From Flavobacteriales bacterium (GTDB lineage Bacteria; Bacteroidota; Bacteroidia; Flavobacteriales_F; PHOS-HE28): 64,000 bases of DNA. The DNA is taken from NCBI GenBank assembly GCA_016719225.1, contig JADKAN010000004.1, positions 186,001 to 250,000 of the forward strand. Reading direction: 5' to 3'. The first letter of the stretch is position 1; every line of letters starts with the position of its first letter. The notes under the pieces were generated by a model, which saw nothing but the letters and a program-made list of their open reading frames with translations, was not told the origin of the DNA and searched no databases. This document shows positions 9,159-17,291 of the stretch, one piece after another. The translations under genes were made by a program, and so were the position numbers.

Positions 9159-10244
9159 TTAGGGCTTGTAGAGCGGTGTACCCGCGGTGATACCCTCCAG
9201 TATTTCCACGTTCTGCATGTCCCGTGCGCCGAGCTTTACCAACGTCTTCTCATCCGGCGCGGTAAGGACATAGGAACCGTCGACCACGTAACGGGCGGGG
9301 ACCAGCAAGGCGTTCTCCTTGGTGCGCACCACGATGCTTGCTTCCACGGTAAGGTTCGGGTACAACATCGGCGGGCGCTTCGTGAACCGAGCTTCCACAC
9401 GGAAGGTGCGTGAGCGTTCGTTCATCAATGGGATGATGCGGCTTATCTGGGCCTCAAAAGCTTGGTCGCCATAGCTGTCAAGTGTAACGAAGACGTGCTG
9501 GCCCGGTTTGATCTGCCGGATGTCGAATTCATCCACCTCCATTTCCAGATAGAGGTTGGATGAACTGCCGATAACGGCGATGGGTTTCTGGGGCGTTGCC
9601 AACTCCCCGGGCTCGATCATCAGGTCATACACCGTGCCATCGATCAAGCTGCTAGGCATGCGGTCAGCATCTCCGGTGGAGCTTATCGCCGCGGTATTGC
9701 GTGCCACTTCGAATTGGGTGCGCAATTGCTCCCGGTTCTCCGTCAGTGCCTTTGCCGCCATTTGATACGATGCCTTGCTCGTGGTGTAGGCCAGTTGGCG
9801 CTGGTCCAGCTCGTTCCGGCTACCGATGCCCTTTGCCCAAAGCGCATCTTGGCGCTTATAGTTAATGCTGTCCAGTGCGAACTTGTCACGTGCTTGATCA
9901 ACGGCTGCCCGCAAGCGGGTGAGCACGGGTCCGTCTTCGCGCATGTTCTGCTCCAGCAAGCGTCGTTGTGCATCCGCACTGCTGGTGTTCAGGCTGCTCG
10001 CGCGGTCGTCGATCCGCATCAGGGGCTGGCCCGCTTTGACCGTATCGCCTTCTTGCACCAACAGCTTCAGGACAGTGCCGCTCACCGTTGGGTACACTTG
10101 ATATTGCCCTTCGGATCTCACCAAGCCATTGGCATAAACGCTTTCAGTGATCGCACCGACCGTAGGGGTGATCGTGTCCTCCCCGTGCCTGCATCCGGTA
10201 GCGAAACTCACCAGCGCGATACCGGCCCATATGCGTGTGCCCAT
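9159..10244 (-). CDS. HlyD/MacA-type periplasmic membrane fusion protein, lipoprotein
   Basis: The periplasmic adaptor of the ABC operon. I place the start at 10244 (MGTRIWAGIALVSFATGC) because it gives a compact lipoprotein signal with Cys18 and because a GATCTTTG -7-like box ends 4 nt before it; an in-frame ATG at 10289 would add 15 mostly basic residues. The mature protein shows the lipoyl/biotinyl half-motif (GTVLKLLVQEGDTVKAGQPL), a long coiled-coil hairpin (about 75-170), and beta-barrel strands after it. The stop lies 9 nt before the permease ATG. MFPs bridge the inner-membrane permease to an outer-membrane channel. Confidence 0.88.
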   Translation of the reverse strand: MGTRIWAGIALVSFATGCRHGEDTITPTVGAITESVYANGLVRSEGQYQVYPTVSGTVLKLLVQEGDTVKAGQPLMRIDDRASSLNTSSADAQRRLLEQNMREDGPVLTRLRAAVDQARDKFALDSINYKRQDALWAKGIGSRNELDQRQLAYTTSKASYQMAAKALTENREQLRTQFEVARNTAAISSTGDADRMPSSLIDGTVYDLMIEPGELATPQKPIAVIGSSSNLYLEMEVDEFDIRQIKPGQHVFVTLDSYGDQAFEAQISRIIPLMNERSRTFRVEARFTKRPPMLYPNLTVEASIVVRTKENALLVPARYVVDGSYVLTAPDEKTLVKLGARDMQNVEILEGITAGTPLYKP

Positions 10245-10248
10245 GGTA

Positions 10249-10256
10249 CAAAGATC
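10249..10256 (-). promoter_or_regulatory. Putative -7 box (GATCTTTG) of the ABC export operon
   Basis: On the reverse strand the box reads GATCTTTG and is separated from the preferred ATG at 10244 by only TACC. It falls inside the longer reading frame starting at 10289, which argues for the shorter start. No -33 TTTG is evident. Confidence 0.35.
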
Positions 10257-10346
10257 GGCCCCCCTCGACTTCCGGACTTTGCGTTTCATCAGTTATTCGG
10301 GGCGAGGACCGAACTTCGCCACATTACCGATCACCCGCACTTCACC

Positions 10347-10757
10347 ATGAGTAGCATCTCCAGCAACAAAGCACCCGAGCCCGTCGGCCATTATCCCCAT
10401 GCCAAGCGTGTGGGTGACCTTCTTTTCCTCAGCGGTGTGGGCCCGCGCGAACGCGGCTCGAAGAAGATACCCGGTGTGGAGCTGGATGCCGATGGCACTA
10501 TTGTGAGTTACGATATCGAGACGCAGGTGCGCAGCGTGTTCCAGAATGTGAAGTGGATCTTGGAGGACGCTGGAAGCAGTTGGGAAAAGATCGTGGATGT
10601 CACCGTGTTCCTTACGAACATGAAGGACGACTTTACCATCTACAACCGACTGTGGAAAGAGTACTTCGAGAAGGACCCACCTTGCCGCACCACGTTGGAG
10701 ATCAATTGCCTGCCGACGCCGATCGCGATCGAGCTGAAGGTGATGGCCACGGTGTGA
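10347..10757 (+). CDS. RidA/YjgF-family deaminase, probably 2-aminomuconate deaminase-like
   Basis: A 136-aa RidA-fold protein starting at MSSISSNKAPEPVGHYPHAK. It carries the RidA-type FLSGVGPR and VTVFLTNM segments and a C-terminal TTLEINCLPTPIAIELKV with the conserved glutamate. The GVGPRERG signature and the ending resemble, from memory, the 2-aminomuconate deaminase subgroup rather than general RidA. If so it would hydrolyse the enamine of 2-aminomuconate in the kynurenine/3-hydroxyanthranilate route; the dioxygenase and decarboxylase of that route are at 58309 and 57276, on the other side of the window. A general 2-iminobutanoate deaminase role is the alternative. Confidence 0.8.
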   Translation: MSSISSNKAPEPVGHYPHAKRVGDLLFLSGVGPRERGSKKIPGVELDADGTIVSYDIETQVRSVFQNVKWILEDAGSSWEKIVDVTVFLTNMKDDFTIYNRLWKEYFEKDPPCRTTLEINCLPTPIAIELKVMATV

Positions 10758-10758
10758 A

Positions 10759-11109
10759 ATGCCGGAATTCCACTACGCTTCGCTGTACATCGCAGGCGCC
10801 GTCTGGATCCTCCAACGGGCTTTTGCACCGGTAGCCGGTACAGTACAGGTCATTCGTATTTCGATGTTGGCTTTTCTGTTCGGGGCGGGTTCGCTGTTCA
10901 TACCGATGCATTCGGGAATGATGGCGGTGCTGCTCAGCGCGTCGTTCCTCGCCGGTGTGATGGGTCTTACCGTTTTATTCTCACGCCGCACCGCTGGTGG
11001 TCAACGGACTTTTTCCGGCACGCTGTTGGTGCAGCTCAGCCTGATGTTCCTGGCCATGCTGCTGATGGCCACACCGTTGGTGTTGATGGTATGGGCAGGT
11101 ACGCGCTGA
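10759..11109 (+). CDS. Small four-helix membrane protein of unknown function
   Basis: A 116-aa hydrophobic protein with four predicted membrane helices (about 6-20, 27-47, 51-70 and 86-112) and basic loops (SRRTAGGQR). Its ATG begins one base after the RidA stop codon, so it is co-transcribed and probably translationally coupled with that deaminase. I do not recognise a family, and no catalytic motif is visible. It converges on mscS with only 4 nt between the stops. Confidence 0.6.
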   Translation: MPEFHYASLYIAGAVWILQRAFAPVAGTVQVIRISMLAFLFGAGSLFIPMHSGMMAVLLSASFLAGVMGLTVLFSRRTAGGQRTFSGTLLVQLSLMFLAMLLMATPLVLMVWAGTR

Positions 11110-11113
11110 CCGC

Positions 11114-12010
11114 TTACTCACTTGGCCCACGACCCAACATCGCATCCAACTTCTCGCCACCCTTGATCCCGAAATCCAGTGTCCGGATGGGGAAGGGGAT
11201 GCTGATACCCTCTTTATCATAAGCCGCCTTGATCGCTTTGATGGCCCGGCTCCGCATGTCGTTGTAGTGCTTGTTGCTGCTGGCTTCGATCCAGAACCGC
11301 ACAACATAGTTGATACTGCTGCCACCAAACTCCCTGTAGAACAATTCAACTTCCTTGTCCGGAACCAGGTCCCCGATCCCCTTCACGGCCTCTTTGGTAA
11401 CGCGTTCCACGTTTTCGAGATCATCGCCGTAACTCACCCCTACGATCAGGTCAACGCGACGCGTTCCATTCCTCGTGTAATTCAGTAAAGGCTTCTGAAA
11501 GATCTCCTTGTTCGGAATGATGACCTGGATACCCTCCATATTGCGCAGTTCAGTGGTGCGCAGGTCAATGTGCTCTACCACACCGAGGTGCTCTCCGGTC
11601 CCAATAAGTTCACCGGTCCGGATCGGGCGTTGAACGGCCATGATAACCCCTGAAAGGAAGTTGGCGGCGATATCTTGGAAAGCGAAACCCAATGCTAGGC
11701 CCAGTATGCCTGCGCCGGCAAGGATGGAGGTCACCGTCTTGTCCAAGTGTAGCACACTCAGCGAGCCGAAAACACCGATCAGCAGCACAACTAAGTACAC
11801 GCAGTTCGAGACGAGCCGGTTCAGATTGCGACTATCGGTTACCCGCCCCATCAGGTTGGCAATCAACTTCCGGACAAGCCTGGCCAATAACCACGAAAGC
11901 ACAACGATGACTGCCGCCAATGCTATGTTAGGAAGCAGCTTAATAAACTCGCGGACCCAAGCGAAAAGCTTCGTTTCCACCAGTTTGGTGGCGCTAGTAA
12001 GGTCAAACAT
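11114..12010 (-). CDS. mscS: Small-conductance mechanosensitive channel, MscS family
   Basis: A 298-aa inner-membrane channel that releases osmolytes on hypo-osmotic shock. Three transmembrane segments precede the MscS domain. The pore helix has the typical Gly/Ala zipper (AGAGILGLALGFAFQDIAAN), followed by the cytoplasmic beta domain (GELIGTGEHLGVVEHIDLR, then VIIPNKEIF) and an alpha/beta C-terminal cage (FPIRTLDFGIKG). The length matches E. coli MscS (286 aa). It is transcribed divergently from the DJ-1/PfpI gene across a 107-bp region. Confidence 0.93.
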   Translation of the reverse strand: MFDLTSATKLVETKLFAWVREFIKLLPNIALAAVIVVLSWLLARLVRKLIANLMGRVTDSRNLNRLVSNCVYLVVLLIGVFGSLSVLHLDKTVTSILAGAGILGLALGFAFQDIAANFLSGVIMAVQRPIRTGELIGTGEHLGVVEHIDLRTTELRNMEGIQVIIPNKEIFQKPLLNYTRNGTRRVDLIVGVSYGDDLENVERVTKEAVKGIGDLVPDKEVELFYREFGGSSINYVVRFWIEASSNKHYNDMRSRAIKAIKAAYDKEGISIPFPIRTLDFGIKGGEKLDAMLGRGPSE

Positions 12011-12091
12011 GATGGGGATCTACGCTAAAATGGCTCAGGTGGACGCAATGGTGAATGAACAACCACGGTACTTGGATGTTCACGTCTAAAT

Positions 12092-12103
12092 GAGATCGAT
12101 CTC
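12092..12103. promoter_or_regulatory. 12-bp perfect palindrome in the mscS/DJ-1 divergent region
   Basis: GAGATCGATCTC is a perfect palindrome lying 15 bp before the ATG of the PfpI-like gene and 82 bp before mscS. It could be an operator for either gene; nothing else supports that. Confidence 0.25.
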
Positions 12104-12117
12104 TAAATCGTGAAAAA

Positions 12118-12681
12118 ATGACCAAGGAGCTTGACGGAAAACGCGTGGCGATACTCGCTACCAACGGATTTGAGGAAAGTGAACTTTTTTCACCGAAGGA
12201 GGCATTGGAAAAGGCTGGGGCTAAAGTGGACGTCATCGGTTTGGAGCATGGCACGATCAAAGGCTGGAAAGATGGTAATTGGAGCAAGGAGATTGCGGTG
12301 GATCACACCGTGGAAAAGGCCATGGCGGATGATTACGATGCGTTGATGCTCCCCGGTGGCGTGATCAACCCGGACCGGTTGCGTAGAAGCGCCGAAGCCG
12401 TTGAATTCGTCAGGGGATTCTTCCGTTCCCATAAGCCGGTCGCGGCTATATGTCATGGGCCGCAATTGTTGATCGAGGCTGATGCGGTCAGGAACCGTAG
12501 AGTCACTTCCTTCATCAGCATCAAGACCGACCTGATGAATGCCGGGGCCATGTGGCAGGATGCGGAAGTGGTGGTGGACCATGGCTTGGTAACGAGCCGA
12601 AGCCCGAAGGACCTTCCCGCATTCAATGCGAAAATGGTGGAGGAGATCGCTGAAGGAGCGCACGTTAGTTCCGGTGTTTGA
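12118..12681 (+). CDS. DJ-1/PfpI-family protein (type 1 glutamine amidotransferase fold)
   Basis: A 187-aa cytoplasmic protein of the PfpI/YhbO/DJ-1 superfamily. The nucleophile elbow AAICHGPQLL places Cys112-His113, and the N-terminal NGFEESELFSPKEAL supplies the conserved glutamate. The GxxHGxIKGW and PGGVINPDRLR segments are typical of the PfpI subgroup, members of which have been described as proteases, chaperones or glyoxalase/deglycases. The assignment among these activities is not settled by sequence. It is a single gene, followed by an ICMT-like gene 110 nt later. Confidence 0.9.
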   Translation: MTKELDGKRVAILATNGFEESELFSPKEALEKAGAKVDVIGLEHGTIKGWKDGNWSKEIAVDHTVEKAMADDYDALMLPGGVINPDRLRRSAEAVEFVRGFFRSHKPVAAICHGPQLLIEADAVRNRRVTSFISIKTDLMNAGAMWQDAEVVVDHGLVTSRSPKDLPAFNAKMVEEIAEGAHVSSGV

Positions 12682-12744
12682 ACGCTCAGTGAAAGCTGTT
12701 GTGCCGGTCAAGCCGTGTTGGCGGTCGTCTTCGACGGAATGCTG

Positions 12745-12776
12745 TTTTCCGGACGAGGAACTATCGCCCATCTTTG
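12745..12776 (+). promoter_or_regulatory. Putative Bacteroidota promoter of the ICMT-like gene
   Basis: A TTTT at 12745-12748 and CATCTTTG at 12769-12776, separated by 20 bp, fit the TTTG-N19/20-TAnnTTTG pattern with one mismatch in each box. The ATG at 12792 lies 15 nt after the -7 box. Confidence 0.4.
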
Positions 12777-12791
12777 TGCATAGCCTGATCC

Positions 12792-13355
12792 ATGACGTTG
12801 CCCTCGCCTACTATCTGCTTCACCCTGTTCGGCATTTCAGAGTTGGGCCTTGCGATCTTTAAACGGAGCGGGAACACCGCGCAAAGCCGGGACCGCGGAA
12901 CACTCGGTCTGCTTTGGGGTGTGATCGGTGCATCCATTTTCTTGTCCATGTTCATTGCGAATGCAGCGCCCCGGTATGCGTATGGGTTCTCAGGCGCTGC
13001 ATACGTCTTTGGCCTGTTGCTATTCGTTGCCGGTATTTCCTTGCGCTGGTGGGCTATCGTGCATTTGGGACGGTTTTTCACTGTGAACGTTGCCATTGCC
13101 GAAGATCACCGGGTGGTGAGCAATGGTCCTTATCGGTTTGTGCGCCATCCAAGCTATGCCGGTGCTCTGCTTGCTTTCCTCGGTTTGGGGTTATTGGTCC
13201 ACAACTGGTTGGCCGCGCTGGTGCTCTTAGTGCCGATCACGGGCATGTTCCTCTGGCGTATGGACATTGAGGAGCGCGCGTTATCCGCCGCGTTGGGTGA
13301 GGCATACAGCGGCTACATGGCGCGCACGAAGCGCCTGATACCCTTCGTGTATTGA
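12792..13355 (+). CDS. Isoprenylcysteine carboxyl methyltransferase (ICMT)-like membrane protein
   Basis: A 187-aa polytopic membrane protein with about four helices. The ICMT/PEMT-type SAM-binding C-terminal motif is intact: GPYRFVRHPSYAGALLAFLG around residues 115-135, then the acidic MDIEERAL and a YSGYMARTKRLIPFVY ending. Bacterial members are membrane methyltransferase-like proteins whose substrates are mostly unknown; prenylated-protein methylation is not expected in bacteria. A paralogue of the same family lies at 37506. It stands alone. Confidence 0.85.
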   Translation: MTLPSPTICFTLFGISELGLAIFKRSGNTAQSRDRGTLGLLWGVIGASIFLSMFIANAAPRYAYGFSGAAYVFGLLLFVAGISLRWWAIVHLGRFFTVNVAIAEDHRVVSNGPYRFVRHPSYAGALLAFLGLGLLVHNWLAALVLLVPITGMFLWRMDIEERALSAALGEAYSGYMARTKRLIPFVY

Positions 13356-13426
13356 CGATCGGTCAGGCGTATTGGCCTCCGGAACGGATCTTGCAGTATT
13401 AGGGGTGTAACCAATACATCAAAGCC

Positions 13427-13819
13427 ATGAGAACTATGATCTTCATAGCAGCCGTGGCGACAGCATTGTCAACGGCAGCAATGCCCGGTAACGACGGGCC
13501 ATTTTCAACCTCGCAATGGACCAATGGGCTTTATGCTCAGCAGTCCGACGCACAGGTGGGCATTTTCCCCAATCCCGCAAGTGGTCAAGTGAATGTGATC
13601 TACCCGGGATTGACCGGCGAAGCCACGCTTACGCTCATTACAGAGGACGGCCGCATTTTGCGCAGGCAGGAAATAGGACAGACCGAAGCGACACTTACGC
13701 AGGTAGATCTCAGCACCCTGTCGAACGGCATCTATATCGTACGGGTGGAGCAACCCAGCGGCATGAGTATTTCCCGCCGACTGGTCGTCTCGGATGCTGC
13801 TCAATCAGTATCGCCATAA
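13427..13819 (+). CDS. Small secreted protein consisting mainly of a T9SS type A sorting domain
   Basis: A 130-aa protein with a signal peptide (MRTMIFIAAVATALSTAAMP) and a short spacer, then a complete type A sorting domain: FPNPASGQVNV, a central LTLITEDGRILRRQEI, LSNGIYIVRVE and a basic SRRLVV near the end. Proteins of this kind are exported by the T9SS and anchored at the cell surface by sortase PorU in Bacteroidota. There is almost no cargo domain (about 20 residues), which is odd for the family. Its 3' end overlaps the oppositely oriented cbpM by 19 bp. Confidence 0.8.
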   Translation: MRTMIFIAAVATALSTAAMPGNDGPFSTSQWTNGLYAQQSDAQVGIFPNPASGQVNVIYPGLTGEATLTLITEDGRILRRQEIGQTEATLTQVDLSTLSNGIYIVRVEQPSGMSISRRLVVSDAAQSVSP

Positions 13820-14100
13820 CGGCGTAACCTGTTGCGTAGCCGGGTCATCTCGGTTTGGAGTTGTTCAACACGTTCCAGCAAGTTCTCGATCGCCTCGATG
13901 CCCTCTATGTTGATGCCGAGGTCTTCGTGCATACGTACCAACTTCTCAACTTGGCGCAATTGCGCAAATGCGATAAAACGCTCCTGCTGTTGAACGGTGA
14001 TCTCCACCAAACCACTTTCTTCGAATGTGTCGATCAGTTTGGTCTCCACATGATAGGTGGTACAGAAAACCTCCACCGGCACCAGTTCCTCGTTGTCCAT
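13801..14100 (-). CDS. cbpM: Chaperone modulator CbpM-like protein
   Basis: A 99-aa protein with the MerR-like winged-helix start and coiled-coil tail of CbpM (CTTYHVETKLIDTFEESGLV, then LRQVEKLVRMHEDLGINIEG and a heptad-rich ERVEQLQTEMTRLRNRLRR). CbpM binds the J-domain of CbpA and blocks its stimulation of DnaK. It follows cbpA with a 5-nt gap, the standard arrangement, which supports the assignment. Its 3' end overlaps the T9SS protein gene on the other strand. Confidence 0.85.
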   Translation of the reverse strand: MDNEELVPVEVFCTTYHVETKLIDTFEESGLVEITVQQQERFIAFAQLRQVEKLVRMHEDLGINIEGIEAIENLLERVEQLQTEMTRLRNRLRRYGDTD

Positions 14101-14105
14101 GGCGA

Positions 14106-15002
14106 TCAGGTTTTGGCAAGCTGTTTAAAGAGCTCTTTCTGCGCATCGGTCAGGTCCGTTGGCACTTTAACAGCGTAGGTAACGAAGAGGTCCCCGAAGC
14201 TCCCTTCCTTCTTATAAACAGGAAAGCCCTTGCCTTTTAAACGGACCACGGTACCGCTCTGCGTTTCAGCTTTTACCGGCACCTTCACCTTGCCATCCAG
14301 CGTGGGCACCGTTACCTCTCCTCCAAGGACGGCGGTGTAAAGGTCCAGGTCGAAGTTGACGAAAAGGTCCTTGCCCACACGCTTGAATACGGGATCGTCC
14401 GAAATGTTGAAGGTGATCAACAGGTCCCCGGCTGGACCGCCATTCATGCCTGCGCCACCATGACCTTTGATGCGGATCGTCTGGCCATTTTCCACGCCTG
14501 CTGGAATGGAGAGCCGGATCTGTTTGCCATTCACGGTGAGGGTACGCTTTTCGGTCACCGCCGCATCCCGTAGTTCCATTCGAAGCTCGGCCTGCAGATC
14601 GTGTCCGCGGAACCGTGCCTGTCCACGTGCGCCGCCGAACATGGAACCGAAAATGTCATTGATGTCCTGTTCCTCGCCGCCTCTGAAGCCTTGAAAGGAT
14701 CCACCCCGGCCATAGCCCCCACCCCCACCAAAGCCAGCTCCACCAGCGCCTTCCCGTTCACGCTGTGCCGACTCGATCTGGTCGGCATGCTTCCATTGCT
14801 CTCCGTATTTGTCGTATTTCTTGCGGCTTTCCGCATCGCTCAACACCTCGTTGGCTTCGTTGATCTCTTGGAAACGCTTCTTTGCAGCCTCATCGTTGGG
14901 ATTAAGGTCGGGATGATGCTTGCGCGCCAATTTCCGATACGCCTTTTTGATCTGCTCCGCCGATGCGTTCCGATCCACTCCGAGCACCTTATAATAGTCC
15001 AT
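14106..15002 (-). CDS. cbpA: CbpA-type DnaJ co-chaperone
   Basis: A 298-aa class B J-protein. The J-domain is at 1-70 with the HPD triad at residues 30-32, then a Gly-rich linker (about 85-115) with the IFGSMFGG motif and two C-terminal beta domains ([19 protein letters not shown], then [10 protein letters not shown]). The cysteine-rich zinc domain of DnaJ is absent, which is what separates CbpA/DjlA-class proteins from DnaJ. It stimulates the Hsp70 ATPase and, in E. coli, binds curved DNA. A TAACTTCG box about 13 nt before the ATG (reverse strand) may be its -7 element. Operon with cbpM. Confidence 0.92.
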   Translation of the reverse strand: MDYYKVLGVDRNASAEQIKKAYRKLARKHHPDLNPNDEAAKKRFQEINEANEVLSDAESRKKYDKYGEQWKHADQIESAQREREGAGGAGFGGGGGYGRGGSFQGFRGGEEQDINDIFGSMFGGARGQARFRGHDLQAELRMELRDAAVTEKRTLTVNGKQIRLSIPAGVENGQTIRIKGHGGAGMNGGPAGDLLITFNISDDPVFKRVGKDLFVNFDLDLYTAVLGGEVTVPTLDGKVKVPVKAETQSGTVVRLKGKGFPVYKKEGSFGDLFVTYAVKVPTDLTDAQKELFKQLAKT

Positions 15003-15251
15003 GTTCTTGGTCAGCGAAGTTATCAGGGGCCACTACCCAAACAAAGCTGCCATCCATTGGTTCATGCGCGTAATGTCCATGGGTTCCCCGAAAGTCAGGG
15101 GATCGGGGCATGTTTTCCCCGGCCGATGACCATCGTCTACATCCCGATTTGGCCCATAAACACTTTGATAACCGGGAAGTTGTGCCGGTCATTACGCATG
15201 TCCTCCTTGAATTGGAACAAGTTTCGCCATGGATGCCTCAAAACAAGAAAA
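15003..15251. other. Intergenic region between cbpA and the coiled-coil lipoprotein gene
   Basis: This 249-bp divergent spacer must hold the promoters of both flanking genes. Apart from the TAACTTCG box near cbpA I see no RNA gene, repeat or convincing promoter pair in it; small frames here look non-coding. Confidence 0.4.
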
Positions 15252-15749
15252 ATGAAAACGTACACACCGAAAGCAGTGCTTTTTTCGGCGATAACTGGAA
15301 GCTTTCTTCTCTTCAGTTGTTCCAATACTCCAGCAGAACAGGAGAAAATGGTGAATGATAAGATGGAAAATGTCCAGGACAAGATCCAGGACATGGACGC
15401 ATCAACCCGCGAGGCCTTTGAGAAGGACCGTAAGGATATCGCTGATGACCTGCGAGGTCTGCGTGATAACATCGACAGCAAATTGAACGACGTGAATGTC
15501 AAGCTTGCCAAGACCGACCTGAAGGCTAGCGAGCGTGCGGATCAAGAAGCCATGAAAGCCGAATTGGAGCAGGAGAAAGCAAAGGTCTCAAGCCAACTCG
15601 ACCGGGTGGAAGGTGCTACGACTAGCACGTGGAATGATGTGAAGACGGAAGCGAACAAGACCTCCGAAGATGTGAAGACGTGGTGGGGGAAATTGAAGGA
15701 CAACGTGGACAAGAAGACCAGCGTTGACCACGATAAGGACGGTCATTGA
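15252..15749 (+). CDS. Coiled-coil lipoprotein of unknown function
   Basis: A 165-aa lipoprotein (MKTYTPKAVLFSAITGSF, lipobox LFSC with Cys23) followed by an almost entirely helical, highly charged chain rich in K, D and E (EKMVNDKMENVQDKIQDMD, then KADLKASERADQEAMKAELE-like heptads). It resembles short periplasmic coiled-coil lipoproteins but has no identifiable catalytic motif. I start it at MKTYTP because the longer open frame upstream is antisense to cbpA. A role in envelope stress near cbpA is conceivable but unsupported. Confidence 0.75.
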   Translation: MKTYTPKAVLFSAITGSFLLFSCSNTPAEQEKMVNDKMENVQDKIQDMDASTREAFEKDRKDIADDLRGLRDNIDSKLNDVNVKLAKTDLKASERADQEAMKAELEQEKAKVSSQLDRVEGATTSTWNDVKTEANKTSEDVKTWWGKLKDNVDKKTSVDHDKDGH

Positions 15750-15778
15750 CCGTTGGCTGCGGCGCTTTGGTGGAAGCG

Positions 15779-17176
15779 TCACGGACGAGGCGGCACTCCT
15801 TCGGGGGTGCCGTCCTTCGTTATACCCGGTGCGGAAGATGAATTCACTATGGTGGGCGGTGGTGTTCCATAAACCGATATCGGCTCCATGTAGCGGCATA
15901 CGAGATAGGAGATGGAGGTAACGATCATCAACGGTACGAAAAGGGCATAGCCCCCTGTGATCTCCGCTATGAGGAAGATAGCGGTAAGCGGCACATGGAT
16001 CGTGCCACTGAGCATGGCGGCCATGCCGACGACCGTGAAATTCACTTCGTTCACCTGCGCCACACCCGATAGGTTGAGGGCGTGGGCGAAAGTGAAGCCG
16101 AGCATGGCGCCAATGAACAGGGAGGGTCCGAACATGCCGCCATTCCCGCCGGAATGCACGGTAAAGGAGACCGCCACTACCTTGAAAAGCGTAAGGCCAA
16201 GCGTGAGCATTACGATATTCCACGGGCCCAGCGAAAGCATAATTGGTGCATGTTGGGCCAACTCCGCTGCCTGTCCTTTGAGCAGCAGTTCCACACTGTC
16301 GTATCCTTCACCGAACAATGGAGGAAAGAAGAAGATGAGGATGCCCAGAAGCAGGCCGCCCACGGCAGCTTTTACATAAACGTTGCGGAAATGTGTAGCG
16401 GCGAACTGTGCCGCAAAGCGATACGTGCGGATCACGTACACGGAGAGGAGGGCTGCAATGAATGCGAGCAGAACATACCATGGCATGGACGAGGCATTCC
16501 AAGAATTGGTGATCAAAATGAAGGGCTGGCCGGAATAGAGCAGGGAAGAAACCAAGGTGGCCGTAGCCGACGAGATCAGCATGGGTACCACCAAGGCCAA
16601 GGCGTTCTTCGCCAAGAGGATCTCCAACGCAAAGATCGTCCCTGCTATGGGTGCATTGAAGATGGCGCCTACGCCAGCCCCGGCTCCGCTGGCCAGCAGG
16701 AGGATGCGCTCCGCACGCCCGAAACGGAACATCTCCGCCAAGGCACTTCCGAAAGCCCCACCGGCAGCTGCGATCGGCGGCTCCAGTCCACCAGAACCCC
16801 CCATGCCCTCGGTGATGGCAGCAGTGACGACCTGAGACCACATCTTGTGCTTGGCAACGCGGCCGTCGCGAAGGCGTACGTCCCTCACTAAGCTGGGCAG
16901 TCCTGCACCCAGGTTGCCATTGAGTAGGAATTGGGTAATGGCCGCCACGAGCAGCAGGCCTACCATGGGGAATATAAGCACGAACGCCCGCTTTCCCTCG
17001 GAGAAGGTCACTCCGTGTACAGCTTCACTGATCAAATGCACGCCCTGCTTCAAGGCCACCGCGCCCAATGACGCCAAGCAACCCACTACCACGCTCACCA
17101 CGATCAAGGAGGTCTGCGGGCCGAAGTACCGTTGCCGAACTTGGCCTACGGTGGTCAACGGATGGGAGCGTTCCAT
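15779..17176 (-). CDS. ClC-family chloride channel or H+/Cl- antiporter
   Basis: A 465-aa membrane protein with the ClC fold. The ion-binding segments are GAGLP (90-94, equivalent to GSGIP), GLEPP (130-134, equivalent to GREGP, keeping the gating Glu132), and GGNGGMFGPSLFIG for the third. GAGAGVGAIFNAPIAGTIFA is the conserved segment after the second motif. No C-terminal CBS domains are present. GLEPP in place of GREGP changes the residues around the gate and makes channel versus exchanger hard to call. A TACTATTG box (17181-17188) lies 4 nt before the ATG. Confidence 0.9.
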   Translation of the reverse strand: MERSHPLTTVGQVRQRYFGPQTSLIVVSVVVGCLASLGAVALKQGVHLISEAVHGVTFSEGKRAFVLIFPMVGLLLVAAITQFLLNGNLGAGLPSLVRDVRLRDGRVAKHKMWSQVVTAAITEGMGGSGGLEPPIAAAGGAFGSALAEMFRFGRAERILLLASGAGAGVGAIFNAPIAGTIFALEILLAKNALALVVPMLISSATATLVSSLLYSGQPFILITNSWNASSMPWYVLLAFIAALLSVYVIRTYRFAAQFAATHFRNVYVKAAVGGLLLGILIFFFPPLFGEGYDSVELLLKGQAAELAQHAPIMLSLGPWNIVMLTLGLTLFKVVAVSFTVHSGGNGGMFGPSLFIGAMLGFTFAHALNLSGVAQVNEVNFTVVGMAAMLSGTIHVPLTAIFLIAEITGGYALFVPLMIVTSISYLVCRYMEPISVYGTPPPTIVNSSSAPGITKDGTPEGVPPRP

Positions 17177-17180
17177 GGCA

Positions 17181-17188
17181 CAATAGTA
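17181..17188 (-). promoter_or_regulatory. Putative -7 box (TACTATTG) of the ClC gene
   Basis: It differs from TAnnTTTG at one position and is followed by TGCC and then the ATG at 17176. No -33 element is apparent. Confidence 0.3.
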
Positions 17189-17291
17189 GCGACCATGAAG
17201 AGCGGGGTGCGAAGATCCACACAGAAAATATCACTGCGCGCATAAAATAACCACCGTCCGTTCGCAACGGTCTTTCCAACTTGCACCCCCC

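Noticed and set aside
9714..10346. Upstream in-frame extension of the RidA gene to 347 aa
   Set aside because: The extension runs antisense through the membrane fusion protein gene and adds non-homologous residues; the family begins at the ATG at 10347.
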